A program made the translations under genes and the position numbers. Positions 22,957-34,122 of a stretch of 64,000 nucleotides of DNA are shown piece by piece; within the stretch, counting starts at the first letter, position 1; each line of letters starts with the position of its first letter. Source of the stretch: Hedera helix (lineage: Eukaryota > Streptophyta > Magnoliopsida > Apiales > Araliaceae); the NCBI GenBank assembly GCA_947179155.2, contig OX359278.1:12731879-12795878 (forward strand). The letters are read 5' to 3'. The notes below the pieces were generated by a model. That model had not been told where the DNA came from. It saw nothing but the letters and a program-made list of their open reading frames with translations, and ran no database searches.

Positions 22957-23555
22957 TGGGGTCTTGTTAAGGAACGGACCCCTTATCCATGTAATGCCCG
23001 ACCTTAGTACACATATAATGACTAAAGCCGTGTAACCTGGCCTTAGTAGGCATACATCTCCTGCCCATACCCATGTGGCTCCCAAGCTTAATGTGACACC
23101 AGAATTTAACCATAATACTCGAGCGCAACTTGCATGGTATAAGAGTCAAGGTGGTTCCCGAACCCCACATCTAGTAGGAAGTACCCAAACCTATATTTAA
23201 GGCAGTTTCATGCATGGCTTCACGCTTGGTGCTTAAGCCTAACATGTGGTTCCCAAACTTATGTTTAATTTGGTGTAGTTTCATGCATTGTGCTTAAGCC
23301 TAGTATGGCCCATTCCTATCATGTTGCCCGAACACATGTTAATATGGTATGACATGTCTGAGTCCTATATGTCCCATTATCCGAACCAGGTGTGGTACTG
23401 AATCTTAACGTACAAAAAAGTGTCCCCAGTTATACAAACCCTTGGCAGTCTTGACAAAAATGGACTCTCACCCAAATATATTCAATTATATTTGGGCATA
23501 TCGCCAACAAACCACGTCGTATACGATGGAAACAAGCAACCTAAAATATCATTAT

Positions 23556-23570
23556 GAGCCTGTTCGGGAG
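23556..23570 (+). repeat. Harbinger left terminal inverted repeat
   Basis: GAGCCTGTTCGGGAG, identical as reverse complement to 28881-28895. The flanking triplet is TAT (23553-23555). Confidence 0.9.
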
Positions 23571-23852
23571 TGACTTATTTTTACTGACTTAAAGTTAAAA
23601 TATAAGTCGACTTAAAGTTAAAATTTAAGTCGACTTATAAGTAAAAGTGTTCGGTACCAATTTGACTGATAAGTCAAAAATTAAGTTAAAACCAGTTAAA
23701 AAGTGTTCGGCTGATAATGACTTATAAGTTAAAATCAAATGTAAAGATTACTAAAAAGGACATTAATAAATAGATACTTTGCTTATATAATTAAACCACA
23801 ATTTCATTAAATAAACCACTTAACAAATTCTCTAAACATATCAACTACAAAT

Positions 23853-25349
23853 TTAATCCAAATTAGAGATTTGTATTGCAATATTATCTCTCACTGCTTG
23901 CATAATTAAACCATTACTAAGTGAAGATGATCCACCCCAATGTATAACATTCTCATCACCACCATCAATAGCATCGCCAGGACGATATCCCTCCTTCTCA
24001 GCGACTTGAAATGCATTGTCAAAGGTAGATTTTTTTCTTATGTAGTTGTGGATGGCCATTGATGCAATAACTATGTTTCGTTGGGTCTCGAATGAAAAAA
24101 ATGGCATATCACGCAAAATAGCCCATCTTGCCTTCCACACTCCAAATGTACGTTCGATAACATTTCTTAAAGAAGAATGTAAATAGTTAAACTTCTCTTT
24201 AACCCCTTTTGGTGCACGTGTTTGTCTTGTTCTACCACGATTAAAATCTGGGAGGTGATACCTTATAAATTGTCCTGTATAAGGAGCCATGTAGCCCTTT
24301 GTGTTTGGGTACCCCGCATCGACAACATAATATTTATCTATGAAAATTAAATAAACAAAATTAATCAATAAAAATTTTTAAATACAGATGAAAAAAGATA
24401 GTATAAAAGTATGACAAAATACCATCAGCTGGGTGCGGAAATTTGAGTTCTTCTCTATTAAGTGCTTGTGTGAATATACGAGTGTCATGAGCACTACCCT
24501 CCCATCCAGGCCATACAAATGTAAAACACATGTTAAAATCACATACTGCCATAATGTTTTGTGTAGGAATGCCTTTTCTCCCAATATATGGAATTTCTTG
24601 CCCTTTTGGAAGTCGAGCTTTTATGTGTGTACCATCAATTGCTCCAATGCAATCCTATTAAAGTAGGAAAAATCAAACATTTATACACCTTAACTAATTT
24701 ATATATACTTTATAAAGAGAAAATGATTCATTTATACATTAAAAAATGGAAGATATCGGTCATTCTGGGGTACATGATATTGTGCTCCACTATTATAATT
24801 GACGTCCGGTTTAATAATGTCTGTAGAAAGTCGTAATACTGCATTTAACACCATATGAAAATGTCTACTTATAGTATCTCCAGAATGTTGAAAAGTCTCT
24901 TGTATCAATCTATTTCCAGCCCCATGTGCTAAAGTCATCAAGAACATACCTACTTGTTCTTCCACGACAATATCATGTGTGGGCTGCAATCCATAATGAT
25001 TTCTAAGATCACCACAAAATTCTAAAAATGTATTTTTATCGAGGCGAAAATCTTGAAAACATCGTGCTTCATGACCATTTAGTATCTCCATTATCAACAT
25101 GTATCCAGTTCGCGAAGAATTCCAACATGGTTCCTTGCAAATAAAACTCTGATAATATATATAAATTCCTAAAGTCGCCATTTGAGACATTATTAACCAT
25201 TCTTTATCTTCTTCTTGCCACTTTTGAATATCCATATCTCTATTTTTGATAAACTCTTCGTCATTGTTATGATCGCTATCAAAAAAATTAGCATTAAGAT
25301 TGTAGAATATCTGTTCATCCACTTCTGCTAAAATTTTACTCATATCCAT
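23853..25349 (-). CDS. PIF/Harbinger DDE transposase
   Basis: Three exons on the minus strand, 25349-24738, 24654-24423 and 24337-23853, join in frame (GT-AG) to 442 residues, normal for a HARBI1-like DDE nuclease. Exon 1 carries the helical N-terminal region (RLDKNTFLEFCGDL; HMVLNAVLRL). Exon 2 opens with DCIGAIDGTHI, holding the first catalytic Asp, and contains GSAHDTRIF. Exon 3 has KYYVVDAGYPNT and NVIERTFGVWKARW, supplying the remaining acidic residues, then an AIHNYIR motif. All signature residues are present and no stop or frameshift was seen, so this gene may be functional. It would cut and join DNA at the terminal repeats together with the ORF1 protein. Confidence 0.9.
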
Positions 25350-25698
25350 TTTAACAGCAGAATATATATACTAGCAGAATTTTGCAGCAACTGGGTTGAC
25401 TATTCCACCTGTCTAGTTCCAAGGAAAAAATAATCAGGATATGTACATAATATTACAGGAAATCATACAAATTTACAGGTTGCACAGTTTATTCACCATT
25501 CTTCTCCATAACCAAACAATGCATTAACAAAAATCATACATATTTACATTAACATAGGCTGCATTAACAGAAATCAAAATGTCTTACAATCATTAAAAGA
25601 TGGTGTTACAGGCATCCTAGTTCAATCCAAAGCAAAATGTCTTACAAATTTATATAAAAACATCTCATTAACAGAAATAGATAAAATAAGTGTATCGA
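25350..25698. other. Spacer between the two Harbinger genes
   Basis: AT-rich, no ORF. It contains repeated words such as CATTAACAGAAATCA and AAAATGTCTTACAA(A/T). It presumably holds the ORF1 3' end and the transposase promoter. Confidence 0.5.
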
Positions 25699-26869
25699 CT
25701 AAGTGGGGGGACTCTTAGAGTTCTTCGAGTCCACCATTGTCTTCATCAACCCATAGCGTGCCTCAATATCTGATTGAGCTGCAAATATTTCTCGTGCATC
25801 TTTGTTCATTAAAATAATACATGCATTATTCCAAAATGGAGTATTGGGCTGCACATTTGGAATCTCACTCAATAACTTGATACATTCAGTTGAACTAGGC
25901 ACGGATGACTCTCGTACAGGATATGTCATTGTGGATGCACTTTTGTTTTGCATGAGATTTATCATTGAATCAATTTGATTGGATAAATGATCCCGAGATG
26001 TTTCCTTTTTCTTTTTTTTCACGTTACTAAGATTCTCATTTGATGGCCTCTTTGATGGCCCATCAAACACCTCACGAACACCACTACCCTCACCACCGTT
26101 ACCTCCCAATACTAGATCATCACTATCACCACTACCCTCACCACCGTTACCGCCACCATACAAATCTCCTTCAATATCTACACCAAAGAAATCATCATGA
26201 CCAACTCCTGATCTCTGTGTACACACTAATGGAGGGGCAAAACCTTGACTTGGTGCATATGCATTCTCACCCGTAGCAACCACACTTGCAAATAACTCAT
26301 GATACTCATTGTTGTACATCCCACAATTTTTGTTATGAAATTTGGCAAATTCTTTGTTCATCTGCATATTGTAAGAAGAAAATAAAATTAAGAGACTTAC
26401 TAAACACTGACCAATTAATAAAGTGTAACTTACAATATAATAATTTTGTAAAGTTTATTAAGGATACCTTAATTTTATTTTGCCACCATTTATCAGACGC
26501 ACATACATTCTGTTTGGCTTCATCCCAACCCAATCATGTTTCCTTGCTCATTAACTGTTGCCACAACGACCAATCTCCTCTCATTTGAGTCCAATGATTT
26601 TTAATTTGTTTCAAATTGTAATTTTTATTTGTCTCTGTATTGAAATTTAACAAGAGATAATTCCAACCTACTTTGTTGAAATGATTACCATCTCTATTTC
26701 CTTTTCTTATCTCGTCCACACATAACTTAACAAATATTTGACAGGCATATTCATCCCACTTAGCAGATCCTTGGCTTGCGCTTCCATCAATGTATTTATT
26801 TCCCCGACCCTTTCCCTCCCTACCCCTTGTTGGAATTTTTTTAGATCCCCAAATACCTTCACCTTCCAT
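25699..26869 (-). pseudogene. Harbinger ORF1 (Myb/SANT-like) with a nonsense codon
   Basis: Minus-strand exon 26869-26468 and exon 26361-25699 would encode about 354 residues. Exon 1 has the trihelix/Myb-like pattern WDEYACQIFVKLCVDEI, then NHWTQMRGDWSLW, typical of the DNA-binding ORF1 protein that helps Harbinger transposase. The frame is interrupted by TGA at 26534-26536, between KET and LGWDEAKQN; this position is usually glycine in relatives. The reading frame is otherwise open to the 3' end. Exon 2 is acidic, with a duplicated GGNGGEGSG segment and a basic KKKKK cluster that may be a nuclear signal. Read-through or supply in trans by a sister element would be needed for mobility. Confidence 0.75.
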
Positions 26870-28065
26870 CTAATTCATAAACACCAAACAATAACATCAG
26901 ACCAATAATACAAAAAAGTTGGTCTCTAAAGTTCCTTATTTATGCATACATAAATTGTTTTTAGAGCAAAGAATAACACGTAAATCAAATCTTACAAGTT
27001 ATTAATATCTACATATATTTGAATCAAAACTACATTCAATGTAATGAAAATCATAATAGGAAAGGAAAAATGCAAGATTGTTTGCTAAGTCATAATGTGC
27101 TTTAATATCTTTGTCAATGTGATTAGGATGCAATAAACTGTCATAAAAGGGAAAAGGAAGTGAACAGATCTTCGTTAATACAGCAGATCTTCCACTACAT
27201 TCTGTTTGGGTCCTTAGGTTAGTTAAAACACAAGTTAAAAAAGATTTTATAAATAAACCATGAGGATAATCATTTTGAATTTTGGGTTTGGTATATATTC
27301 ATAAGACTCCAAAGCAATAAAGCATACAACAACATTAAACAATCTCTATTCCAAAATATAAGATCACTTACCTTTGTATTATATTTGGAATGGAGGGAGT
27401 ATAAAAATATGCTTTGTTCTATGCAGCTTCATATTAAAGTAAAATTTTAACATAAATTTGAACTTTGATCAATTGTTATAAATACATGAGAAAAGAAAAT
27501 GAGGCACAATACAATTAGTGGCAATACAATATTTCATAAATAGGTTCTTAAACCTACTTATGGTTTAACATGTTGCGTAATTAAGAAAAATAGTAACCAA
27601 ATTTATATCAATAACCAGATAGGGGGCACAAGTAACGTATATGATATCCACATTTTAGTGTACTTTTAACCCATTTGTAGAAAATTCCTTTTTCCTATTG
27701 TGCCAGAGTATCTTTTACATAAGTGGAAACATCTTAAAAGAGAAGAGATAGAATCAATTAGATGAACTACAGTTAGAAAAACAAATGAAAAATCATGTTT
27801 GAAATAAATATTAACTAATAGGAAAAAATGGGAGAATAAACATTTCAATAAGCAAACCCTTAATATGCAAACTTGTTTATCAACACAAACAACATCGAAG
27901 TGTGAGACACACTCCAGAACCTCAGTTGCAAGGCCCACAAATTATTGAGACAATTGACGAAATAGGTAGACATATCCCTATGTACATGATGGCAAAAAGT
28001 ATCACCCAACAATTGTATCTACTATCAATATTTCCATATTTATGAAGCAGAAAATAATAATAATG

Positions 28066-28169
28066 TTGGTTCCAGGGATTGACATACTAATAATCCTAAT
28101 CACCCAAATTGCTGAAGAGATTAACATACTAATAATCCTAATCAATCAAAAGCAATTTTGGTTCCAGGG
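28066..28169. repeat. Nested short tandem repeat in the Harbinger intron
   Basis: The word TTGGTTCCAGGG occurs at 28066-28077 and 28158-28169. Between them a 30-bp unit containing ACATACTAATAATCCTAATC occurs twice (28078-28107 and 28120-28149). Confidence 0.8.
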
Positions 28170-28880
28170 TAAGCATGAAATTCTGGATTACCTACACATT
28201 ACATAACATCTTTAAAAATGAAAAAAGAACAAAAAAAATCCTGATCAGCCACAATCCCCTATAGCACACTTGCAATATCAATTTTCTCCAACTATAGATT
28301 TCTCCTACTGATAATATATTCATAAAAATTCTGAGTCAGAACAAAACATTTTTCAAGTCAGAAAATCAAAACCCACATAAATATCACAAACAAGATCAGA
28401 AACTTCAGATTGCAAACAAGATCAGAAAATTTTCAAAATTTCACAAGGACAAACAATCCATTGATTTCTACGGATCTTTCAACTTAGCAGTACACAAGAA
28501 GAATGAAAGAGGAAAGGTACCTGGATTTGCTGGGATTTCACGATCACAACAGACACCTTCTCAGATCAAGCACAGAAAATAAAGCTGAAGAAGTGCAAAA
28601 GAAAGAGCAGAGCAAGAGGAGGCTGCTACGGTTATAAACTGATAGGTTAACATGAAGGGTAAAATACGTAATTTAGCATCACATATTAGGGGCATGTTGG
28701 ACATTTTATATACTTTGACCAACTTATAAAATATGACTTATAAGTCATTCTAAAATAAGCAACATATTGTTACTTATTTTTATTGACTTATAATCCAACT
28801 TATGAGTCAAAAAAAAAGTCACAACCAAACACTTTTTTCTTGAAAATGACTTATAAGTTGGTCAACTGACTTATTAGGAG

Positions 28881-28895
28881 CTCCCGAACAGGCTC
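28881..28895 (-). repeat. Harbinger right terminal inverted repeat
   Basis: CTCCCGAACAGGCTC, the exact reverse complement of the left end at 23556-23570. The flanking triplet is TAT (28896-28898). Confidence 0.9.
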
Positions 28896-29736
28896 TATAA
28901 ATAACAAGGGACGTGTACTTTTTATACACATATTCTCAAAATCTTAAAACCTCCTATATTACTACTACTGACTTTATCATCGGAAACAAATCCAAAGGCA
29001 ACCCCTCTGCGCATCCATTATATTAAGATTACGCGGAACACACAAACCCGATAGTTGTCGTGGCAAAATATGGCATCATCAAACATACACCTAACAAACT
29101 AACCATGTTCACATCTAAATCTAGAAACCTCTAATTTACTAAAGTAAATCCTAAGCTTATTCAAATTGGATTAAGATGCCTAGACTTACACAATGATCGT
29201 CATGAAGATTACTAAGTTCAGTTACAAAATAATTATTTTACCCTAGTTTCAATTTTTTGGCATATGCAATAGGTACCAACAAACACCACATGTCAAAATC
29301 CATTCATAACTCGAGCTCCCTCAAAGTATCGTAAGATCTGGGCAGTTGAGGTGAAACTATTTGCACCGTCAGCAAGTGCAAACCAATGAGAAGACTATTC
29401 AAGTCCATAGCTCCTTTCTTAAAGGATAAAAACATGAAGACACATATATTTTGTGCAGTTATGTTTCTTATCCTAGTTCTGATTCAAAACAGGTAAACAC
29501 CAAATCCACATCTGATAATCCGGGTTTGATAATTGATTTAAAAAGCTTCCATAAAATCCTGCTACTTATAAGTAAATATTTATACATACATATATACTAT
29601 GGAAAAACCAAGTAAATGCCCTCAAGCCTCAGGCAAGTGAATGGAGAGCTAATCATGTATGTCTATCCTACCTCTTATACTGTTGAACTAATAATGACCA
29701 AATTCTGTTAACACGTGCAAAGCAGTGCAAGGATAA
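28896..29736. other. Intergenic DNA, no gene recognised
   Basis: AT-rich, with no open frame or structured repeat that I can support. Confidence 0.5.
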
Positions 29737-30149
29737 GAACATCTCCAACAGTAGTAGTAAAAAAACTCAAACTTTTCAAATTGAAGTTTGTTGACCTATG
29801 TTGCAATTTGAAGAGCATTATTTGCTACTTTAATATTTTGTGCTTCATCAGTCTCTTCAATTTAATTAAGGAAAAATAAATAAAAATAAATGATATTAAA
29901 TTTTAAAATGAGTTGGACATCAAACCCATCAAGCAAAATAAATGTTTCTAACCTTTTTCATATGATTTTGATTCTCCCAAAACAAAATAAATGTTTTGAA
30001 GAGGCAATGTCAACTTACCAGTTCTGAACAGAGAGAATGAGGTTGCAGATTTGATGACTAAGGTTGGAGAGGCTGTTGGAGATAATTTTTCTAATGTGGC
30101 TCACCTATTTGAGTATTTCAAAGTGGTTGAAAAGGCTGTTGGAGATGCT
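29737..30149. mobile_element. Tourist-like (PIF/Harbinger) MITE
   Basis: The ends read GAACATCTCCAACAG and CTGTTGGAGATGCT, near-perfect inverted repeats of the common plant CATCTCCAACAG type. Both are flanked by TAA (29734-29736 and 30150-30152), the standard 3-bp duplication of this superfamily. The right half repeats the GCTGTTGGAGAT word internally (near 30070). No coding capacity. Confidence 0.75.
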
Positions 30150-30152
30150 TAA

Positions 30153-30357
30153 TACTACGAGTATCAAATATTTGGGTCTCGAACTCAGAATGTGTCTCCT
30201 AAACATTTATTACACACTAATACTCCTGGCATACACTAAATAAATTTTATTTTAATTATAAATCATTATGCAGCCTAATCATTTGTAACCACCCCTCTCC
30301 TTATAATATACTTTGTAATATGCTTCTTGTAATTTACTTATGTTCCTTTGCCATATA

Positions 30358-30399
<42 letters not shown>

Positions 30400-30655
30400 C
30401 CATTGAGCACACACGATATGTGTGTAATATAATTTTTTTTAAGTATTAAAGAACTAATCTAAAATTACAAAATGTGTAAATTACATTTTGCTCATGTATA
30501 ATTTTGAATTTAGAAGATGGTGGAAGAGAGATGTGACAAACTGTTAACATATCTGCTAGGCATACAAATAATTAAATTAATTAAGCTTAATTTAGAATAC
30601 GATGGGAACCAATTACACCAAAAAATTGTTACAAAAAGCTAAAAGTTTTATAGCA

Positions 30656-30658
<3 letters not shown>
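30153..30658. other. Intergenic DNA with an (AC)n microsatellite
   Basis: An (AC)n tract lies at about 30360-30397. The rest is AT-rich without a recognised feature. Confidence 0.6.

Positions 30659-30711
<53 letters not shown>
30659..30711. repeat. (TA)n microsatellite, left of the foldback element
   Basis: About 26 TA units, followed by a (TG)n tract and TATG repeats up to 30747. A matching (TA)n tract lies on the other side of the foldback element. Confidence 0.95.
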
Positions 30712-30745
<34 letters not shown>

Positions 30746-30747
30746 AT

Positions 30748-32753
30748 AGGACTAATCTATTGACAACGTTGTAAAAGTAGATCTATCATTACCACAGATC
30801 TCACCCTATCTGACGGTTTATATGACCCTTGTCCGTAGTATAATATTCAGGTATCCGCAGTATTATATTACAGACGAGGGATATTGTCCAAAATGCCCCA
30901 CCAACATTTAAATGAACAAACTTATCATCTGTAGTATAATACTGCGGACGATAAAAATTGAGAAAATATCATCCACAATATTAAACAGCTGACGGCATTT
31001 TTACAATTTCTATCGTCCGCAGCATTATACTGTGGACGAAATAAATATTATGCGTCGACACTTTTGGCTTTGGCTTTCCCTCGACTACAGACAATAGAAA
31101 TAGTATACGTCGACGCTTTTGGCTTTGGCTTTCCCCCAATCCGTAATTTAATAAGTAGATTTACATTGAACAAGGGAGTAGTTTCATCAATTTAATCCTC
31201 GATCAAAAAGTGGCTAATACATCTTCTTCATTATCATATTTTGCTTAGTGTATATTTTGGCCTCATAAGAGAAGAAAATAGCGCAGACAACACAAAAGAA
31301 AAATATATAACAAAATAATTAGAAAAAAATATTTTCCAAATAATATTATCATAATCCATATGAGATTTTATTATGTAACTGCTTGTGTAGATGTTCAATG
31401 TGAATCTACCTATTATTGGGAGAGAGTCAAAGTCAAAAACGTCGTATATTATTTCTAACTTTCTTCTTCCTATATAGATTTTAGTGTTATTCTACCTCTT
31501 TTTTTCTCTAAGATCATATTTCTTGTGTTTGGTAAGGAATGACCTTTCGACCTTAGAATCCAAATTGGGTTAAGCCAAATGTATCGTCCACAATATTAGA
31601 CTATGGACGGTATAATTTTTTTTACCTACGGACGGTTAATAAAAAAATCCCTTGTTTGTAGTATAATATTGTGGACGGGTTAAAAAAAATAATAATTAAT
31701 TATACCGTCAGCAGTCTAATACTGCGAACGGTACATGTATATTCACCGAATTTGGCTTAACCCAATTTAGATTCTCAGGTCCAAGGATCATTCCTTCCCA
31801 AACACAAGAAATATGAATCACAACATGGAAACAAAGGAGGAAACAGCTTTTAAAGGAAAAAAAAAAAAAAAAAAGAGGTAGAATAACACTAAAATCTATA
31901 GAGGAAGAAGGAAGTTAGAAATAATATACGACGTTTTTAGCTTTGGCCCTCCCCAAATAATAGGTAGATTTACATTGAACATCTTTCCTTTATTTACCAT
32001 TTGATGAACCCTATAGTTTGAATTAAATAAGATGACAGATTAAAGAGGCCAAAAACATCTACACAAGCAATTACATAATAAAATCTCATTTGAATTATTA
32101 TAATATTGTTTAGAAAATAAAATTTTCCAATTATTTTCTTCTATCTTTCCCTTTTATATTATATGCGCTATTTCCTTCTCCTATGGGGCCAAAATATACA
32201 CTAAGCAAAATACGATGATGAAAAAATGTATCAACCAGTTTTTGAGAAAGGATTAAATTGATAAAGCTATTCTTATGTTCAATGTGAATCTACCTATTTA
32301 ACTGCAGATTAGGGGAAAGCCAACGCCAAAAACGTCGACGTATACCATTTCTACCGTCCGCAATTAATACATAAAAATTACGGATTGGGGAAAAGTCAAA
32401 GCCAAAAACGTCGACGTATATTATTTCTAGTCCACTGCGGACTATAGATATTTCAAAAATGTCATCACTTGAACAATATTACGGATGGCATTTTTTGCGA
32501 TTTTCATTGTCCGCAATAATATTACGGGTGACATTTTTGCAATTTTCATCGTTTGTAGTATTATACTATGGACGATGAGTTTGTTCATTTAAATGTTAGG
32601 GGCATTTTGTATAAAATTCCTCGTCCGTAGTACTGCGAATACCTGAATATTATACTACGGACAAATGCCATATAAACCGTCAGATCTCAACCGTCTGGCT
32701 GAGATCTGTTGTTAGGATATATCTACTTTTACAACGTTGTCAATGGATCTATC

Positions 32754-32755
<2 letters not shown>
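30748..32755. mobile_element. 2.0-kb foldback (long inverted repeat) element inside a (TA)n tract
   Basis: The two ends pair as AGGACTAATCTATTGACAAC and the reverse of GTTGTCAATGGATCTATCCT, and pairing continues, with gaps, through both arms to a centre near 31.66 kb (TTGGGTTAAGCCAAAT against ATTTGGCTTAACCCAA). Each arm is about 1 kb. The arms are studded with about 30-bp palindromes of the type TCCGCAGTATTATACTGCGG (for example 30924-30952, 31703-31733, 32547-32577). Phrases such as TTTTGGCTTTGGCTTTCCC recur in each arm. No coding capacity. TA repeats on both sides suggest insertion into a (TA)n tract, hiding the target duplication. The family is uncertain: Mutator-like long-TIR, or a foldback/Micron-type element. 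Confidence 0.75.

Positions 32756-32756
<1 letters not shown>

Positions 32757-32799
<43 letters not shown>
32757..32799. repeat. (TA)n microsatellite, right of the foldback element
   Basis: About 21 TA units directly after the right terminus, mirroring the tract at 30659-30711. Confidence 0.95.
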
Positions 32800-32801
<2 letters not shown>

Positions 32802-33346
32802 AAATTAAGAATTAAATAGAAGAGGTAATGAAAATCTCTCATAGTAAAAATAGCATAAGAGAATGAAACGATGACACAGCTTAAAAAACCAATTAATTTT
32901 TTTGCTCTCCTTTAAAAAAATACTAGTTCACCAATCTAGTGGAAAGAAATTAGGAGTTCATAAGAAAGTACAGAGAAATTAGTTGTTAACAAGAAAGTAT
33001 AATTATTTTAAAGAAGTTAAAATATGACAAAATAGAGATTTTTTTTTCTTTTCCTTATATAAAATAAATATTATTGACTTTTGAATAATAATTTAAGATA
33101 TTTTTAAATTTTAAAATTGATATAATTTATTAAAAATTATAAAATAACGAGCGTTACTTTTAAATAACAAGCATGACATTGTTCCTTATTAACTAGTATT
33201 AAAAAAAATAATTTTAAATTTAAAAATATTAAAACATCAGTAATCAACTTATATTTTGGAAGTGAGACTAGCACGAATATGTGACCACTTACATTACGAG
33301 AAAAAATATGAATATATAGGATGCCTTGTTATAGAGATTAAATTAA
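32800..33346. other. Intergenic DNA, no gene recognised
   Basis: AT-rich with homopolymer runs. Nothing else is supported. Confidence 0.5.
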
Positions 33347-33520
33347 TCAAAAAAGTGAACCTTCAGAAAGAGGAGAATCGTTATGAAAATCATGGGCTAT
33401 GGAGTGAAGCTCATCCGAAAGACGAGAGACATCATCGGAGAGAAGAGAAAATGGATATTTGTCGTACTAAGTAGCCAGAAAAGACCTCGTAATGGGCACC
33501 AAACCCTCGGTTGAAGCCAT
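33347..33520 (-). pseudogene. N-terminal fragment of a conserved plant protein, with nonsense codon
   Basis: On the minus strand an ATG at 33520 opens MASTEGLVPITRSFLAT, then a TAG (33467-33469), then YDKYPFSLLSDDVSRLSD and on to a stop at 33347-33349. The pattern (EGLVPITR..FLA.YYDKYPF..LSDDVSRL) is one I recall from the N-terminus of an uncharacterised but conserved plant protein family, where the stop position is tyrosine. The rest of the protein is absent, so this is a truncated, disabled copy, probably one exon. Function of the parent family is not known to me. Confidence 0.5.
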
Positions 33521-33828
33521 TTTACGAAGAGATTTTGTTAAGCTTTTGAAGTTGCTATGAATTGTGGTTAATACCTTGTCATGCAACACGGTTGGCAGCC
33601 GACCAAGAATCATGCTGCCAAAAAAGTCATAAAAAAAGAGTAAATAAGTTGTTTAATCATGTTTTGAATGCTTGTTATTTTGCCTAGGATGAATTTTAAT
33701 TTGTGAAGACTATTCAACCACATTTTCCAGGTACGGTTAAGAATGAACCTTTGAAGGTGACACGTAACAAAACAAGGTGACGCATGTCTTGCAAAAAAAC
33801 ATTCATTGCAACCTTTTATTTTTCCAAT

Positions 33829-34109
33829 ATTAGAAAATATTCTAGATATTAGAGTATTAATTATGTATTAGAAAATAAATTAATTATGTAACCAACATGA
33901 TTGCATGATTTTCTCCTCCATAACTATCTCCTACAATTATGTTTCCATGATTCTCTCTTGATTAGGCAATATGTAAGTTCACTCATCTCCTCTTATATTA
34001 GTATAAATACCTCATATTCTCTCAATGTAAATCATTCAATAATTATCCAATTATCAATAAAATTATATGTGCTATTATTCAATATTCTCCCTCTAAATAT
34101 TATGTTAAC
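33829..34109 (+). repeat. Decayed LTR of a Ty1/copia-like element
   Basis: The sequence runs from about TATTAGAAAATATTCTAG to just before a tRNA-iMet-type primer site. It contains TATAAATA (about 34001) followed by leader-like DNA and an AATAAA, the usual U3-R-U5 order. Boundaries are approximate because the termini have drifted. No second LTR was found in the window. Confidence 0.5.
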
Positions 34110-34110
34110 T

Positions 34111-34122
34111 TGGTATCAGAAC
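34111..34122 (+). other. Primer-binding site of the decayed copia element
   Basis: TGGTATCAGAAC differs by one base from TGGTATCAGAGC, which is complementary to the 3' end of plant initiator tRNA-Met. It immediately follows the putative LTR. Confidence 0.6.

Larger units (their letters stand above)
22130..23555. other. Intergenic DNA of mixed origin
   Basis: Base composition is more balanced than in the flanks. It contains a plastid-like stretch (22661-22723), a small hairpin (22924-22956) and a local direct repeat at about 23207-23310, where GTTTCATGCAT and GTGCTTAAGCCTA recur. It may be an old retrotransposon remnant, but no domain was recognised. Confidence 0.4.
23556..28895 (-). mobile_element. 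PIF/Harbinger DNA transposon, complete (5.34 kb)
   Basis: Perfect 15-bp terminal inverted repeats GAGCCTGTTCGGGAG flank a unit carrying both genes of this superfamily on the minus strand: ORF1 (25699-26869) and transposase (23853-25349). A TAT triplet lies on each side; the family usually duplicates TWA, so TAT is slightly unusual. Subterminal DNA at both ends is full of ACTTATAAGTC/GACTTATAAG words. A likely leader exon lies at about 28521-28630 on the minus strand, with donor CAG|GTACCT and an acceptor TTAG directly before the ORF1 ATG, so a 1.65-kb intron separates them. A small Stowaway-like hairpin (27341-27402) and a nested tandem repeat (28066-28169) lie in that intron. Confidence 0.92.

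Noticed and set aside
27666..27938. 90-codon frame in the Harbinger intron
   Set aside because: No domain, and it lies in the long leader intron of the element.
30924..32577. Possible CRISPR-like spaced repeats
   Set aside because: The repeated units are palindromes inside a plant foldback element, with irregular spacing.
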